Below, in pieces: positions 8,242-18,603 of a DNA stretch of 64,000 nucleotides. The notes under the pieces were generated by a model that worked only from the letters and a program-made list of their open reading frames with translations, was not told the DNA's origin and did no database searches. Every line of letters begins with the position of its first letter. The stretch's first letter is position 1. The DNA comes from Paraburkholderia sp. BL9I2N2 (GTDB lineage Bacteria; Pseudomonadota; Gammaproteobacteria; Burkholderiales; Burkholderiaceae): NCBI RefSeq assembly GCF_004339745.1, contig NZ_SMGP01000001.1:186001-250000 (forward strand), written 5' to 3'. Position numbers and translations under genes: made by a program.

Positions 8242-9879
8242 ATGACTGGCTTCAACTGGCAAAACCCTTACCCGACGCCGCGTCTGCCTGTATTCGCGCG
8301 CAACATCGTTTCGACTTCGCATCCGCTCGCCGCGCAAGCTGGACTGCGCATGCTATGGAAAGGCGGCAATGCCGTCGATGCGGCGATCGCGGCAGCAGCC
8401 GCCATCACGGTGGTCGAGCCGGTATCGTGCGGGCTGGGCGGCGACGCGTTCGCGCTGGTGTGGGACGGTAAGAAGCTGCACGGCCTGAACGCTTCGGGCG
8501 TGTCGCCGGCGGCGTGGAACGTCGACTACTTCAAGCGCAAATATGGCGAGGAAAACGGACTCGCGAAGCAGCCCAAGCGCGGCTGGGACGCGGTGACGGT
8601 GCCCGGCGTGATCGCCGGCTGGGAAGCGCTGCATCAGAAATTCGGCACGCTGCCGTTCGCCGACCTGATGGAGCCGGCCATCGAGATCGCCGAGCGCGGT
8701 CACGCGGTGGCGAGCATCGTCGCCTATAAGTGGGCGGCCGCCGTGCCGGAACTGAAGGACCTGCCGGGCTTCGCGCAAACCTTCATGCCGCGCGGCCGCG
8801 CGCCGGAAGTGAGCGAACTGGTGCGCTTCCCCGGCCACGCGAAGACGCTGCGCAAGCTCGCCGAGCAGGGCCCGCGCGCGTATTACGAAGGCGAGATCGC
8901 CGAGCAGATCGCCGCGTTCGCCCGCGAAGGTGGCGGCGCGTTGACCACCGACGATCTGCGTAACTATCGCGCGGATTGGGTCGAGCCGATCGGCAAGGAC
9001 TATCGCGGCTACACCGTGCACGAGATTCCGCCGAACGGGCAGGGCATCGCGGCGCTGATCGCACTAGGCATCCTCGAAAAATTCGATGTGAAGGAACTGG
9101 CGGTCGACAACGTCGAATCGCAGCACTTGCAGATCGAGGCCATGAAGCTGGCCTTCGCCGACGTCTACCGCTACGTCGCCGATCCGCGTTCCATGGAGGT
9201 CAAGCCCGAGCAGATGCTCGACGACGCGTACCTCACCTCGCGCGCCAAACTGATCGATCACAAGCGCGCCACGCAGTTCGACTTCGGCATGCCGAAGGCC
9301 GGCGGCACCATCTACATGTCGGTGGCGGACGAGCGCGGCATGATGGTCAGCTTCATCCAGTCGAACTACATGGGCTTCGGCTCGGGCATCGTGGTGCCGG
9401 ATAGCGGCATCGCCATGCAGAACCGCGGCTGTGGTTTCTCAATGGACCCGAAATCGCCGAACGTGGTGGAAGGCGGCAAGCGGCCGTTCCACACGATCAT
9501 CCCGTCGTTCCTCACGCAGCAGGTGAACGGCCAGCAGGAAGCGGTGATGAGCTTCGGCGTGATGGGCGGCGACATGCAGCCACAAGGCCATCTGCAATCC
9601 ATCGTGCGGATGCTCGACTACGGTCAGCAGCCGCAGGCCGCGTGCGACGCACCGCGCTGGAAGGTCAATCGCGACTTCACGATCGACATCGAATCGACGC
9701 TCGATCCGAAGACCGCCGAGGCCTTGCAGAAGCTCGGCCACACGATCAAGTCGGTCGACGATCCGTATATGGACTTCGGCTCCGGCCAGTACATCTGGAA
9801 GCTCGATCGCAACGATCCGGAGCGCGGCTATGTGGCGGCCAGCGACAGCCGCCGTGACGGCTTGGCTGCGGGGTTCTAG
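8242..9879 (+). CDS. Gamma-glutamyltransferase family protein
   Basis: A 545-residue Ntn-hydrolase of the GGT fold. The N-terminal HPLAAQAGLRMLWKGGNAVD and VVEPVSCGLGGDAF blocks are family hallmarks. The self-cleavage and catalytic residue is most likely T356 in GGTIYMSVADERG, equivalent to the Thr that starts the small subunit. The ATG at 8242 begins MTGFNWQNPY; the frame is open upstream to 8092 but that part has no family similarity. There is no obvious signal peptide, unlike periplasmic Ggt, so this may be a cytosolic GGT-like amidase or acylase. It precedes an MHS transporter on the same strand by 192 bp; a shared pathway is plausible but unproven. Confidence 0.85.
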   Translation: MTGFNWQNPYPTPRLPVFARNIVSTSHPLAAQAGLRMLWKGGNAVDAAIAAAAAITVVEPVSCGLGGDAFALVWDGKKLHGLNASGVSPAAWNVDYFKRKYGEENGLAKQPKRGWDAVTVPGVIAGWEALHQKFGTLPFADLMEPAIEIAERGHAVASIVAYKWAAAVPELKDLPGFAQTFMPRGRAPEVSELVRFPGHAKTLRKLAEQGPRAYYEGEIAEQIAAFAREGGGALTTDDLRNYRADWVEPIGKDYRGYTVHEIPPNGQGIAALIALGILEKFDVKELAVDNVESQHLQIEAMKLAFADVYRYVADPRSMEVKPEQMLDDAYLTSRAKLIDHKRATQFDFGMPKAGGTIYMSVADERGMMVSFIQSNYMGFGSGIVVPDSGIAMQNRGCGFSMDPKSPNVVEGGKRPFHTIIPSFLTQQVNGQQEAVMSFGVMGGDMQPQGHLQSIVRMLDYGQQPQAACDAPRWKVNRDFTIDIESTLDPKTAEALQKLGHTIKSVDDPYMDFGSGQYIWKLDRNDPERGYVAASDSRRDGLAAGF

Positions 9880-10071
9880 GAAAGCATCCACGCGCGACGC
9901 GCCGTGCCGCCTGAGGCGGTGCTTCGCCGCGTGCGGAGGCGATACAGCGGCGACCGCACTCGGCGCGCTTTCTCGACTGCCCTCGCAAAGCATCGCGCGA
10001 ATCAAATACACCGGTTGCCGGCGGGCTTCCCGCACGCCAGGCATCGAGCATCAGACAGAGCAGGAGACATC

Positions 10072-11436
10072 ATGCAGACCCACGCGTCGCCCTCGGCGAC
10101 AGCTTCCCCTCATTCCGCGCCCGCGCCGCTTTCCAAAGCGATGGTGCGGCGGATCGTGTTTTCGTCGTCGGTCGGCAATGCGCTCGAGTGGTTCGACTTC
10201 CTAGTCTACGGCTACTTCGCGACCATCATCGCCAAACAGTTTTTCCCGATGCAGGACGAGTGGCTCTCCACGCTGCTCGCCATCGCCACTTTCGGCATTT
10301 CGTTCCTGATGCGGCCGCTGGGTGCGGTTGTGCTGGGCATTTACGGCGACCGCAAGGGCCGCAAGGCGGCGCTGACGTTCGCCATCGCGCTGATGATGGT
10401 CGGCACCTTCACGATGGCGGTGATGCCGCCGTATGCGTCGATCGGCATCGCCGCACCGATCCTGATTCTGCTCGCGCGGCTCGTGCAAGGCTTCGCGGTG
10501 GGCGGCGAGTTCGGCAGCGCGACCGCCTTCATGGTCGAGCATAGCGCGTCGCGCCGCGGCTACTACGCCAGTTGGCAGTTCGCGAGCCAGGGGCTCGCCG
10601 CGATCACCGCAGCCGCGTTTGGCTCGCTGCTGACGGCGTGGCTGCCGCCCGCGCAACTGAATGACTGGGGCTGGCGCCTTCCGTTCGTGTTCGGTTTGCT
10701 GGTCGGTCCGGTGGGCTATTACATCCGCTCGCATCTCGACGAGACGCCGGAGTTCCTCGCGCTGCGCGAGGCGCGCGAAGCGGCCGGGGCTCGCTCGACG
10801 GTGAGCGAAGACAAGGACGCGTCGTTCGCCAGCCAGTGGGTCAATTTGCTGCTCGCGGTGGGCATCGTCGCGCAATCCACGGTGGGCGTGTATGTGCTGC
10901 AGCTCTACATGCCGATGTACGCCGTCAAGCAGCTGCACATGCCGGCAGCGGCATCGTTCGGCGTGGTGGTGCTCAACGGCGGCCTGCAATTCCTGCTCTC
11001 GCCGGTGATGGGCGCGTTGTCCGATCGCATCGGCCGGATTCGCATCATGCTAACCACGTCGATTCTGATGGGGACGCTGATCTATCCGATGTTCGCGTTG
11101 CTGCAGTCTCATCCGACCATCGGGTGGTTGCTGTTGTTGCAGGGCACGGCGGGCATTTTCAAGGCGGCGTATTCCGGCCCGATGCCTGCATTGATGTCCG
11201 AGATCTTTCCGACGCAGGTGCGCTCGACGGGCCTTTCAATCGGTTACAGCATCGGCGTGACGATTTTCGGCGGCTTCGCGCCCACGATCGTCGAGACGTT
11301 CATTCATTTGACCGGCGACAAACTTGCGCCAAGTTACTACGTGTTAATCGCCGCGGTGCTGTCGGGCCTCTCGCTCGTAGTCGTTGCCTGGCGCATGCGT
11401 CGCGTACGACTGATGCAAAGCGTTCAGATCGCCTGA
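10072..11436 (+). CDS. MFS transporter, metabolite:H+ symporter (MHS) type
   Basis: A 454-residue inner-membrane symporter with 12 predicted helices. VFSSSVGNALEWFDFLVYGY opens helix 1 as in MHS proteins, the loop 2-3 motif is GIYGDRKGRKAAL, and RLVQGFAVGGEFGSAT marks helix 4. The ATG at 10072 follows CAGGAGAC; earlier start codons extend into non-conserved sequence. Relatives carry organic acids, betaines or shikimate; the substrate cannot be read from sequence. It follows the GGT-like gene and ends at a strong terminator, so the two may form one unit that imports and hydrolyses a gamma-glutamyl or related compound (inference). Confidence 0.88.
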   Translation: MQTHASPSATASPHSAPAPLSKAMVRRIVFSSSVGNALEWFDFLVYGYFATIIAKQFFPMQDEWLSTLLAIATFGISFLMRPLGAVVLGIYGDRKGRKAALTFAIALMMVGTFTMAVMPPYASIGIAAPILILLARLVQGFAVGGEFGSATAFMVEHSASRRGYYASWQFASQGLAAITAAAFGSLLTAWLPPAQLNDWGWRLPFVFGLLVGPVGYYIRSHLDETPEFLALREAREAAGARSTVSEDKDASFASQWVNLLLAVGIVAQSTVGVYVLQLYMPMYAVKQLHMPAAASFGVVVLNGGLQFLLSPVMGALSDRIGRIRIMLTTSILMGTLIYPMFALLQSHPTIGWLLLLQGTAGIFKAAYSGPMPALMSEIFPTQVRSTGLSIGYSIGVTIFGGFAPTIVETFIHLTGDKLAPSYYVLIAAVLSGLSLVVVAWRMRRVRLMQSVQIA

Positions 11437-11782
11437 TCGCGAGCCTCGCGCCGCTTGATCGAAGCGCCGCCGTGCCCGCCAAACCTGCTTGACGAGGCAT
11501 CGACAGACTCAAGCCAGCTCTTCGAGCTGGCTTTTTTTGTGCCTCGCGCACCGCGCCTTTGTCCGACCGAATGTTTGGACTATCCCGCAATTGGAACTGC
11601 GGCGGCTCGGCATGGTCTGTGCTGGGTTATCTGCAGAGTTGCGAAACACCGACTAAGATGCAAGATACAAGGGGTTAACTCTAATTCAAGGCGCTGTATC
11701 AGACACGGCGGACCGGCCCGGCCGAGAGCGGGCGGTTTCGAGCATGCTCCGCGAGTCGATACAGCTTTCGGAGCAAGACACG
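11437..11782. other. Intergenic region after the MHS transporter
   Basis: A 346-base gap. It carries the transporter's terminator at 11511-11538; the rest is the presumed promoter and leader of the diiron protein. No other structure was seen. Confidence 0.5.
11511..11538 (+). terminator. Rho-independent terminator after the MHS transporter
   Basis: Nine-base arms AGCCAGCTC / GAGCTGGCT with a TTC loop, directly followed by a run of T. Confidence 0.9.
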
Positions 11783-12610
11783 ATGCACACAGAGCTGAAC
11801 CATGTCATGCCCTGGCGGATCGAGGACATCGACCTCACCCGCATTGATCGGCAAAAGGCCGTCGCCAACGAAGATTTGCTGCTGCTGCTGTGCGCGTCTT
11901 CGTTTATCGAAAGCGGCTCCGATCTGTACACCAGCAATCTCAGCACGTTTTTCAACGGCGATCCTGAAGTCTCGGCCTGGCTCAACCAGGAGTGGGAGCC
12001 GGAAGAATTGCAGCATGGCCGCGCGCTCAAGACGTATATCGCTTACGTGTGGCCCGAATTCGACTGGGACACGGCCTTTCGTAATTTCATGGAAGAGTAT
12101 TCGCTGACCTGTTCAGTGGAGGACTTCGAAAAGACCCGCGCGCTCGAGATGGTCGCGCGCTGCGTGGTCGAAACCGGCACGGCGACCTTGTATCGCGCGA
12201 TCGGTGAATGCTCGGACGAGCCGGTCCTCAAGCAGATCACCGACAACATCCGCACCGACGAAGTGCGTCACTACAAACACTTTTTCAAGTACTTCAAGAA
12301 GTACAACAAGATCGAAGGCAACGGCCGGCTTGCGGTGCTGGGTGCGCTGATGCGCCGCGTCATGGAGATCAAGAACGAAGATTCGGAGATTGCCTTGCGC
12401 CACGTCTTCGCGACTCGTTATCCGGAGCGTGTGCACGACTCAACTTATAACCGCGAGCGCGCGGCGCGGATCAATGCGCTGGTGCGGCGCAATCTGTCGG
12501 CCGACATGTGTGTGAAGATGCTGCTCAAGCCGCTCGATCTGCCCGCGCGGATTCAGCCAGGCGTGCATTACCCGCTTGCCAAAATCACGCAGCACGTGTT
12601 CTTTCGCTGA
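11783..12610 (+). CDS. Ferritin-like diiron protein
   Basis: A 275-residue helical protein with the ligand pattern of a diiron four-helix bundle: E43, then EELQH (E75, H78), then E130, then DEVRH (E160, H163). This is the arrangement of ferritin-like oxidases and acyl-ACP desaturase relatives. The ATG at 11783 was chosen because GGAG lies ten bases ahead; an in-frame ATG at 11744 is possible. No membrane segment or signal peptide is present, so it is probably cytosolic. It is monocistronic, bounded by terminators on both sides. The substrate (oxygenase, desaturase or iron handling) is unknown. Confidence 0.78.
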   Translation: MHTELNHVMPWRIEDIDLTRIDRQKAVANEDLLLLLCASSFIESGSDLYTSNLSTFFNGDPEVSAWLNQEWEPEELQHGRALKTYIAYVWPEFDWDTAFRNFMEEYSLTCSVEDFEKTRALEMVARCVVETGTATLYRAIGECSDEPVLKQITDNIRTDEVRHYKHFFKYFKKYNKIEGNGRLAVLGALMRRVMEIKNEDSEIALRHVFATRYPERVHDSTYNRERAARINALVRRNLSADMCVKMLLKPLDLPARIQPGVHYPLAKITQHVFFR

Positions 12611-12635
12611 TCGCCTGGCGTAAATGCCTGGTGTT

Positions 12636-12669
12636 GCAAATGGCCCGCTCATGCGGGTCATTTGCTTTT
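12636..12669 (+). terminator. Rho-independent terminator after the diiron protein
   Basis: A 13-base-pair stem with one G-U pair (GCAAATGGCCCGC with GCGGGTCATTTGC), TCAT loop and a TTTT tail. Confidence 0.88.
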
Positions 12670-12713
12670 CAAGGCATGATGCAGGCTGGCTCACTTCTCA
12701 CCGGATCGACACC

Positions 12714-13238
12714 ATGAGCGATTCCCCCGCAGCCGAACGTCCGCTCGAACAGAACGTGTTCGATGAATGGCCCGATGCCGTGCGCGCGTTGTTCGACGGT
12801 TCGTCGCTCGCCAGCAAGATGGGTTTCACCGCGTCGCTGCTGAGCGTCGATTCGAATGGCCATGTGCGCACGTCGCTGCTCGGCGTCGGCGAGTTGTATG
12901 CGCCTGATTCGCGCACGCTATGCATTGCGCTGTGGCCGCAAGCCAGGGCGACGCGCGCCATTGCGCAGAGCGGCCGCGCAGCGCTCACCTTTGTTTGCGA
13001 CGAGGCGTTCTATCAGGTGCAGTTGCTCATGACGCCGCTAGCGAGCGTCGCTGGCGACGCCAGTGGGCTCATCTATCTGCATGGTTCGATCGACACGGCG
13101 GACGCGCAAAGCGTCCGTTATGCGCGCCTGACGAGCGGCATTACGTTCGAGCTGGAAGGGGAGGGAGAGGTGGTGCTCGACCGATGGGAACAGCAGATCG
13201 AGCACCTGAAGCAAGCCGCCGCCGGTGCCGGCCGGTAG
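12714..13238 (+). CDS. Pyridoxamine 5'-phosphate oxidase-like protein
   Basis: A 174-residue protein whose middle part fits the FMN-binding split-barrel (PNPOx-like) fold: ASLLSVDSNGHVRTSLLGVG, then GELYAPDSRTLCIALWP and RATRAIAQSGRAALTFV. Proteins of this superfamily bind FMN, F420 or haem and act as oxidases or reductases; the true PdxH C-terminal signature is not visible, so this is not called pdxH. The start at 12714 is the first ATG after the upstream terminator. It converges on rhlE with a short gap. Family moderately sure, function unknown. Confidence 0.65.
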   Translation: MSDSPAAERPLEQNVFDEWPDAVRALFDGSSLASKMGFTASLLSVDSNGHVRTSLLGVGELYAPDSRTLCIALWPQARATRAIAQSGRAALTFVCDEAFYQVQLLMTPLASVAGDASGLIYLHGSIDTADAQSVRYARLTSGITFELEGEGEVVLDRWEQQIEHLKQAAAGAGR

Positions 13239-13284
13239 TCCTCAAACGCAAGGACTACGGCGAACAAGCGGGCGGTTTCGACGC

Positions 13285-14850
<1,566 letters not shown>

Positions 14851-15062
14851 AAAAGATCTTTGCAATGCAGTTTCGCGAACGGCACACATGGACCCGGCAG
14901 GCATAAATGCCGCATGAACACACCCGCTTGGCGTGTTCGAGGCCGAAGCCCAGTTCCGTTCGCAGAGAAATCGGCGGCACGCGGGAAACGCGTGCCGAAT
15001 GCTTCAACGCGCTATGCAGACACGTTGACTGGCCTTAAGTTGCATTTCGCCGCCGTGGGGTG

Positions 15063-15722
15063 TCACGCGACGTAGCGCGCGACACTGACGAATTGACACA
15101 GACTGCCCGCCAGTACGAACAGGTGCCAGATACCATGTCCGTGCCGGATGCGCTCGTCGTTGATGAAGAAGTAGATGCCGGCGCTGTAGATGACTCCGCC
15201 GGCCACGAGCCAGGCGGTACCCGCTGCCGGTAAGGCTTGTACCAGCGGGCGGACGGCAACGAGCGCGAGCCATCCCATCAAGACATACAGCACCATCGAA
15301 ACGCTGCGGGTGCGTCGCCCCAGCGTCAATTCCTGCACGATGCCGAGAGCGGCAAGCCCCCAGCTTACGCCGAATAGCGACCAGCCCCACGGTCCGCGCA
15401 ATGTGACGAGCGTGAACGGGGTGTAGCTGCCGGCGATCAGCAGGTAGATCGCCGAATGGTCGCATTTCTGCAGAACTGCTTTCACGCGCGGATTGCGCAC
15501 GCTGTGGTAAAGCGTCGAGATAGCATACAGCACGAACAGCATCGCACCGTACACGCTGAAGCTGACCACCTTGTACGCGTCGCCGTCGAGCGCGCCCATC
15601 GTCACGAGCGTTGCAAGACCCGCCACCGACAGCACGGCGCCGACGAGGTGGGTAATGCTGTTGAAACGCTCCCCGACATGCACGATTCTTCTCTCCTGCG
15701 CGATTTCATAAGGCTTAATCAT
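15063..15722 (-). CDS. trhA: TrhA/hemolysin III family (PAQR) membrane protein
   Basis: A 219-residue integral membrane protein with seven predicted helices. The putative metal-site residues of the PAQR superfamily are present: STLYHS in helix 2, CDHSAIYLL near helix 3 and HGHGIWHLFVLAG in the last helix. ERFNSITHLVGAVLS at the N terminus is also a family signature. Bacterial TrhA has been linked to membrane energetics and fluidity; the historical name hemolysin III does not imply secreted toxin activity. It lies downstream of the cytochrome c operon but is separated from it by a terminator hairpin, so it is probably its own unit. Confidence 0.88.
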   Translation of the reverse strand: MIKPYEIAQERRIVHVGERFNSITHLVGAVLSVAGLATLVTMGALDGDAYKVVSFSVYGAMLFVLYAISTLYHSVRNPRVKAVLQKCDHSAIYLLIAGSYTPFTLVTLRGPWGWSLFGVSWGLAALGIVQELTLGRRTRSVSMVLYVLMGWLALVAVRPLVQALPAAGTAWLVAGGVIYSAGIYFFINDERIRHGHGIWHLFVLAGSLCQFVSVARYVA

Positions 15723-15743
15723 GCCCCATGATACCGGTCCTGA

Positions 15744-15784
15744 AAAAGCGAAGGGCGCGGCCGCGAATTTCGCAGGCCGCGCCC
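15744..15784 (-). terminator. Terminator of the cytochrome c operon
   Basis: Ten-base arms GGGCGCGGCC / GGCCGCGCCC with a 12-base loop. On the minus strand the stem is followed by TTCGCTTTTT. Confidence 0.78.
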
Positions 15785-15803
15785 CGGATGCTACGAACGC
15801 TGC

Positions 15804-17102
15804 TTAGTCGAGCGGCGCCGAACGCAGATCGGACACTTGCTGCGGTGACACGGCCGTACCGTGGTTGCCCCACGACATACGGATGTACGTCACAACCGCC
15901 GCGACTTCCTGATTCGACAGCGCTTGCGCGAACGGCGGCATGCCATACGGATGCGGGTTGCCATCCGTGCTCGGCGGGTAGCCGCCGTTCAGCACCATAC
16001 GGATCGGGTTGACCGCCGACGGCATCTGAATCGACTGGTTGTTCGCGAGCGGCGGGAAGGACGGCGGCATGCCGAGGCCATTTTCCGCGTGACACTTCGC
16101 ACAGTTGTCAGCGTAGATCTTCTGACCTTGCTTCAACAGTTCGCCGCCGAACTTTTCCGACGTTTCGAGCTGCAGCGGTTCAGGCGCTTCGCTCTTCTGC
16201 GGAATCGTCTTCAGGTACGTGGCCATCGCGTTGATGTCCGCGTCCGACATGTACTGCAGGCTGTTGTGGACCACTTCAGCCATCGGACCGAACACCGCGC
16301 CGCGGTTCGACACGCCGGTCTTCAGCAGATCGGCGATGTCTTTGGTTTCCCAGTCGCCGAGGCCGGCTTCCTTGTTCGACGTGAGCGACGGTGCGTACCA
16401 GTTCTGCAGCGGGATCAGGCCGCCGGCAAACGCCGCCGAGCTCACCGGGCCGCCCATGGCGTTGATCGACGTGTGGCACATGCCGCAGTGGCCGAGGCCT
16501 TCGATCAGGTACGCGCCGCGGTTCCATTCGACCGACTTGGTCGGATCCGGCTTGTACTCGCCTTCACGGAAGAACAGCGTGCGCCAGCCGATCAGCATGT
16601 TGCGCTGATTGAACGGGAATTTCAGTTCATGCGGACGGCTCGCCACGTTGACCGGCGTGACCGAACGCAGGTACGCGTAGATCGCGTCCGAGTCGGCGCG
16701 CGTGACCTTCGTGTAGCTGGTGAACGGGAAGCCCGGATACAGCAGGCTGCCGTCTTTCGAACGGCCGGTGTGCATGGCGCGGTAGAAGTCGTCCTGCGTC
16801 CACTTGCCGATACCGTACTGGTCGTCAGGCGTGATGTTCGGCGTGAACATCGTGCCGAACGGCGTGGCCATGGGCAGACCGCCGGCGAACTGCTTGCCGC
16901 CGCGCACCGTGTGGCAGGCGATACAGTCGCCGGCGCGGGCGAGATACTCGCCCTTCTTGATCAGCGCGGCCTGGTCGGCGGGCGTTGCCGCCATGGCCGT
17001 GCCGTTATGCAGATGGTCGCCGCCCGACCACAGGACGGGAACGAGTGCGGCGGCCGCAACGACGACGACTGCCGAGAGGGCGAACAAAGACTTGCGTTTC
17101 AT
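15804..17102 (-). CDS. Triheme cytochrome c (dehydrogenase cytochrome subunit type)
   Basis: A 432-residue exported protein with an N-terminal signal anchor (SLFALSAVVVVAAAALVPVL) and three haem c sites: CIACH, CGMCH and CAKCH. This layout, about 430 residues with three CXXCH motifs, matches the cytochrome subunits of membrane-bound alcohol/gluconate-type dehydrogenases, which pass electrons from a periplasmic dehydrogenase to quinone. No catalytic dehydrogenase subunit lies next to it; instead it follows a diheme cytochrome gene by 21 bp. The pair may feed a terminal oxidase. Axial methionines are likely in the MP-rich segments after each site. Confidence 0.88.
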   Translation of the reverse strand: MKRKSLFALSAVVVVAAAALVPVLWSGGDHLHNGTAMAATPADQAALIKKGEYLARAGDCIACHTVRGGKQFAGGLPMATPFGTMFTPNITPDDQYGIGKWTQDDFYRAMHTGRSKDGSLLYPGFPFTSYTKVTRADSDAIYAYLRSVTPVNVASRPHELKFPFNQRNMLIGWRTLFFREGEYKPDPTKSVEWNRGAYLIEGLGHCGMCHTSINAMGGPVSSAAFAGGLIPLQNWYAPSLTSNKEAGLGDWETKDIADLLKTGVSNRGAVFGPMAEVVHNSLQYMSDADINAMATYLKTIPQKSEAPEPLQLETSEKFGGELLKQGQKIYADNCAKCHAENGLGMPPSFPPLANNQSIQMPSAVNPIRMVLNGGYPPSTDGNPHPYGMPPFAQALSNQEVAAVVTYIRMSWGNHGTAVSPQQVSDLRSAPLD

Positions 17103-17123
17103 TTGAGTGTCTCTCCCGGTGCC

Positions 17124-17855
17124 TTATTGCGGTTCGCTGCCGCAGGCAAGCGGAGTCTTCATCGAGCGGGCCGGAGCCGGCACGGGGTTTTGCGGAGCCT
17201 GTTGCGTGGAAAGCCATGAAGCGACGGCGTTCACGTCATCGTCGGTCAGGCGCGTGGCGATGGTGTGCATGCAATCAGGCGCGATGGCATGGCGCGAGCC
17301 TGAGCGCCATGCGCCGAGCTGGGCGCTGATGTAGTCGGAGTGCAGACCGACCAGACCCGGGATAGCGGGTTCCATACCGGTCAAACCCTTGCCGTGGCAA
17401 GCCGCGCAAGCCGGAATCTGCTTGGAGGCGTCGCCGTTCAGCACGATCTGCTGGCCGCGCGCGAGCGTGCTCGACGACACCGTCGGCTTGGCCGGCGGCG
17501 GATACGGAGGACGCTGTTGCGAGAAGTACGTGGCGATCTGATGAAGGTAGTCGTCCGAGAGGTACGTGACGAGGTAGTTCATGGGCGGATATTTACGGCG
17601 CCCTTCGCGGAAATTCTGCAGCTGGTTGTACAGATAGTCGGCCGGCTTGCCCGCCAGGCGCGGGAAGTAGTCGTTGTCGGTACCTTGGCCATGCGAGCCG
17701 TGGCAGGCCGTGCAGCCTTGCACGCGCGCTTCCATCGTATCGGGGGCCTTCGGTTGAGTCTGCGCTTTCGCAGCGCTATAAACGCCCGCGGAGCCGATCA
17801 GCAGAAGGGCGAGCAACGGGCGGAAAATGCGTCTTGAAGACACGCGTAACTCCAT
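17124..17855 (-). CDS. Diheme cytochrome c (c4-like)
   Basis: A 243-residue periplasmic cytochrome with a signal peptide ending near AAKAQT and two haem-binding motifs, CTACHGSHGQG and CAACHGKGLTG, each heading a cytochrome c domain. This two-domain arrangement resembles cytochrome c4. The start at 17855 (MELRVSSRRIFRPLLALLLI) begins the signal peptide; an earlier in-frame start adds 24 unlikely residues. It is the first gene of a two-gene operon, 21 bp ahead of the triheme cytochrome. It lies divergent from copC-copD across 370 bp, so a common copper or respiration link is possible but not shown. Confidence 0.88.
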   Translation of the reverse strand: MELRVSSRRIFRPLLALLLIGSAGVYSAAKAQTQPKAPDTMEARVQGCTACHGSHGQGTDNDYFPRLAGKPADYLYNQLQNFREGRRKYPPMNYLVTYLSDDYLHQIATYFSQQRPPYPPPAKPTVSSSTLARGQQIVLNGDASKQIPACAACHGKGLTGMEPAIPGLVGLHSDYISAQLGAWRSGSRHAIAPDCMHTIATRLTDDDVNAVASWLSTQQAPQNPVPAPARSMKTPLACGSEPQ

Positions 17856-18225
17856 CAAAATCGGGGACCTGACCGAACTTCGAGCGGCTCGGTGTGAAGG
17901 GCAGCCGGCGCTGCGGCGACGCAGCATTCTATCATCGAAGGGTGATGGTGACTATTTGGCTCATTAGAGAAGGTTCCGGCTGTCACAGCCATGCGACAGT
18001 TTGACGCGCACGACAGCTTCGAGCGACTCGCCTGTTATCCCAAATTCGTCTGCGCGATCAACGGCGCAAGCCTCGGGCCCGGCCGATCTATCCATAAACC
18101 AGGTTGAACCGACGCCCGCGCGAACCATCGAAGCGTACACTTCCGGGCGCGCCGGGCTTTGTCCGGCCTCGATGTGCCCGGGTCCGACGCCCACCGTTTT
18201 CCTGATCATCCGCTATCGGCCCTAC
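17856..18225. other. Divergent region between the cytochrome c operon and copC
   Basis: A 370-base gap between divergent units. It should hold both promoters. Apart from a small GGCTGT/ACAGCC repeat near 17979 I see no clear operator, RNA or gene. Confidence 0.45.
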
Positions 18226-18603
18226 ATGAAGCTACTTAATTTTTCCCGCCCGGCGTTACGAGCCTCGATGCTCGGCGCCGCGGCGCTGCTTGCGACGTCC
18301 ACGGCATTCGCCCATGCGCATCTGACCTCGAGCGAGCCGGCGGCCAACGCCGAAGTCAGCGCGCCCACCGAAGTGACGATCCATTTCACCGAGCCGCTCG
18401 AGCCGGCTTTCAGCAGGATCGCGCTTGCCGACACGAGCGGCAAGGCGGCCGCGCCGGCCGAGTCGCAGGTCGATAAGGATGACGCCAAGGTCATGCATCT
18501 GCCGCTGCCGTCGTTGAATGCCGGCCGCTATGCGGTGCACTGGATCGCGGTAGCCACGGACGGCCACCGTACCCAAGGCGACTTTGCGTTTATCGTCAAA
18601 TGA
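18226..18603 (+). CDS. copC: Copper resistance protein CopC (periplasmic copper-binding)
   Basis: A 125-residue CopC/YobA-type protein. A signal peptide ends at about ATSTAFA, leaving a mature N terminus HAHLTSSEPAANAEV with the conserved N-terminal His of the Cu(II) site. ATDGHRTQGDFAFIVK near the C terminus supplies the second conserved His. The methionine-rich Cu(I) loop of long CopC proteins is absent, so it is probably a Cu(II)-only type. The stop codon overlaps the copD start (ATGA), which indicates translational coupling. CopC hands copper to CopD for import or buffering in the periplasm. Confidence 0.9.
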   Translation: MKLLNFSRPALRASMLGAAALLATSTAFAHAHLTSSEPAANAEVSAPTEVTIHFTEPLEPAFSRIALADTSGKAAAPAESQVDKDDAKVMHLPLPSLNAGRYAVHWIAVATDGHRTQGDFAFIVK

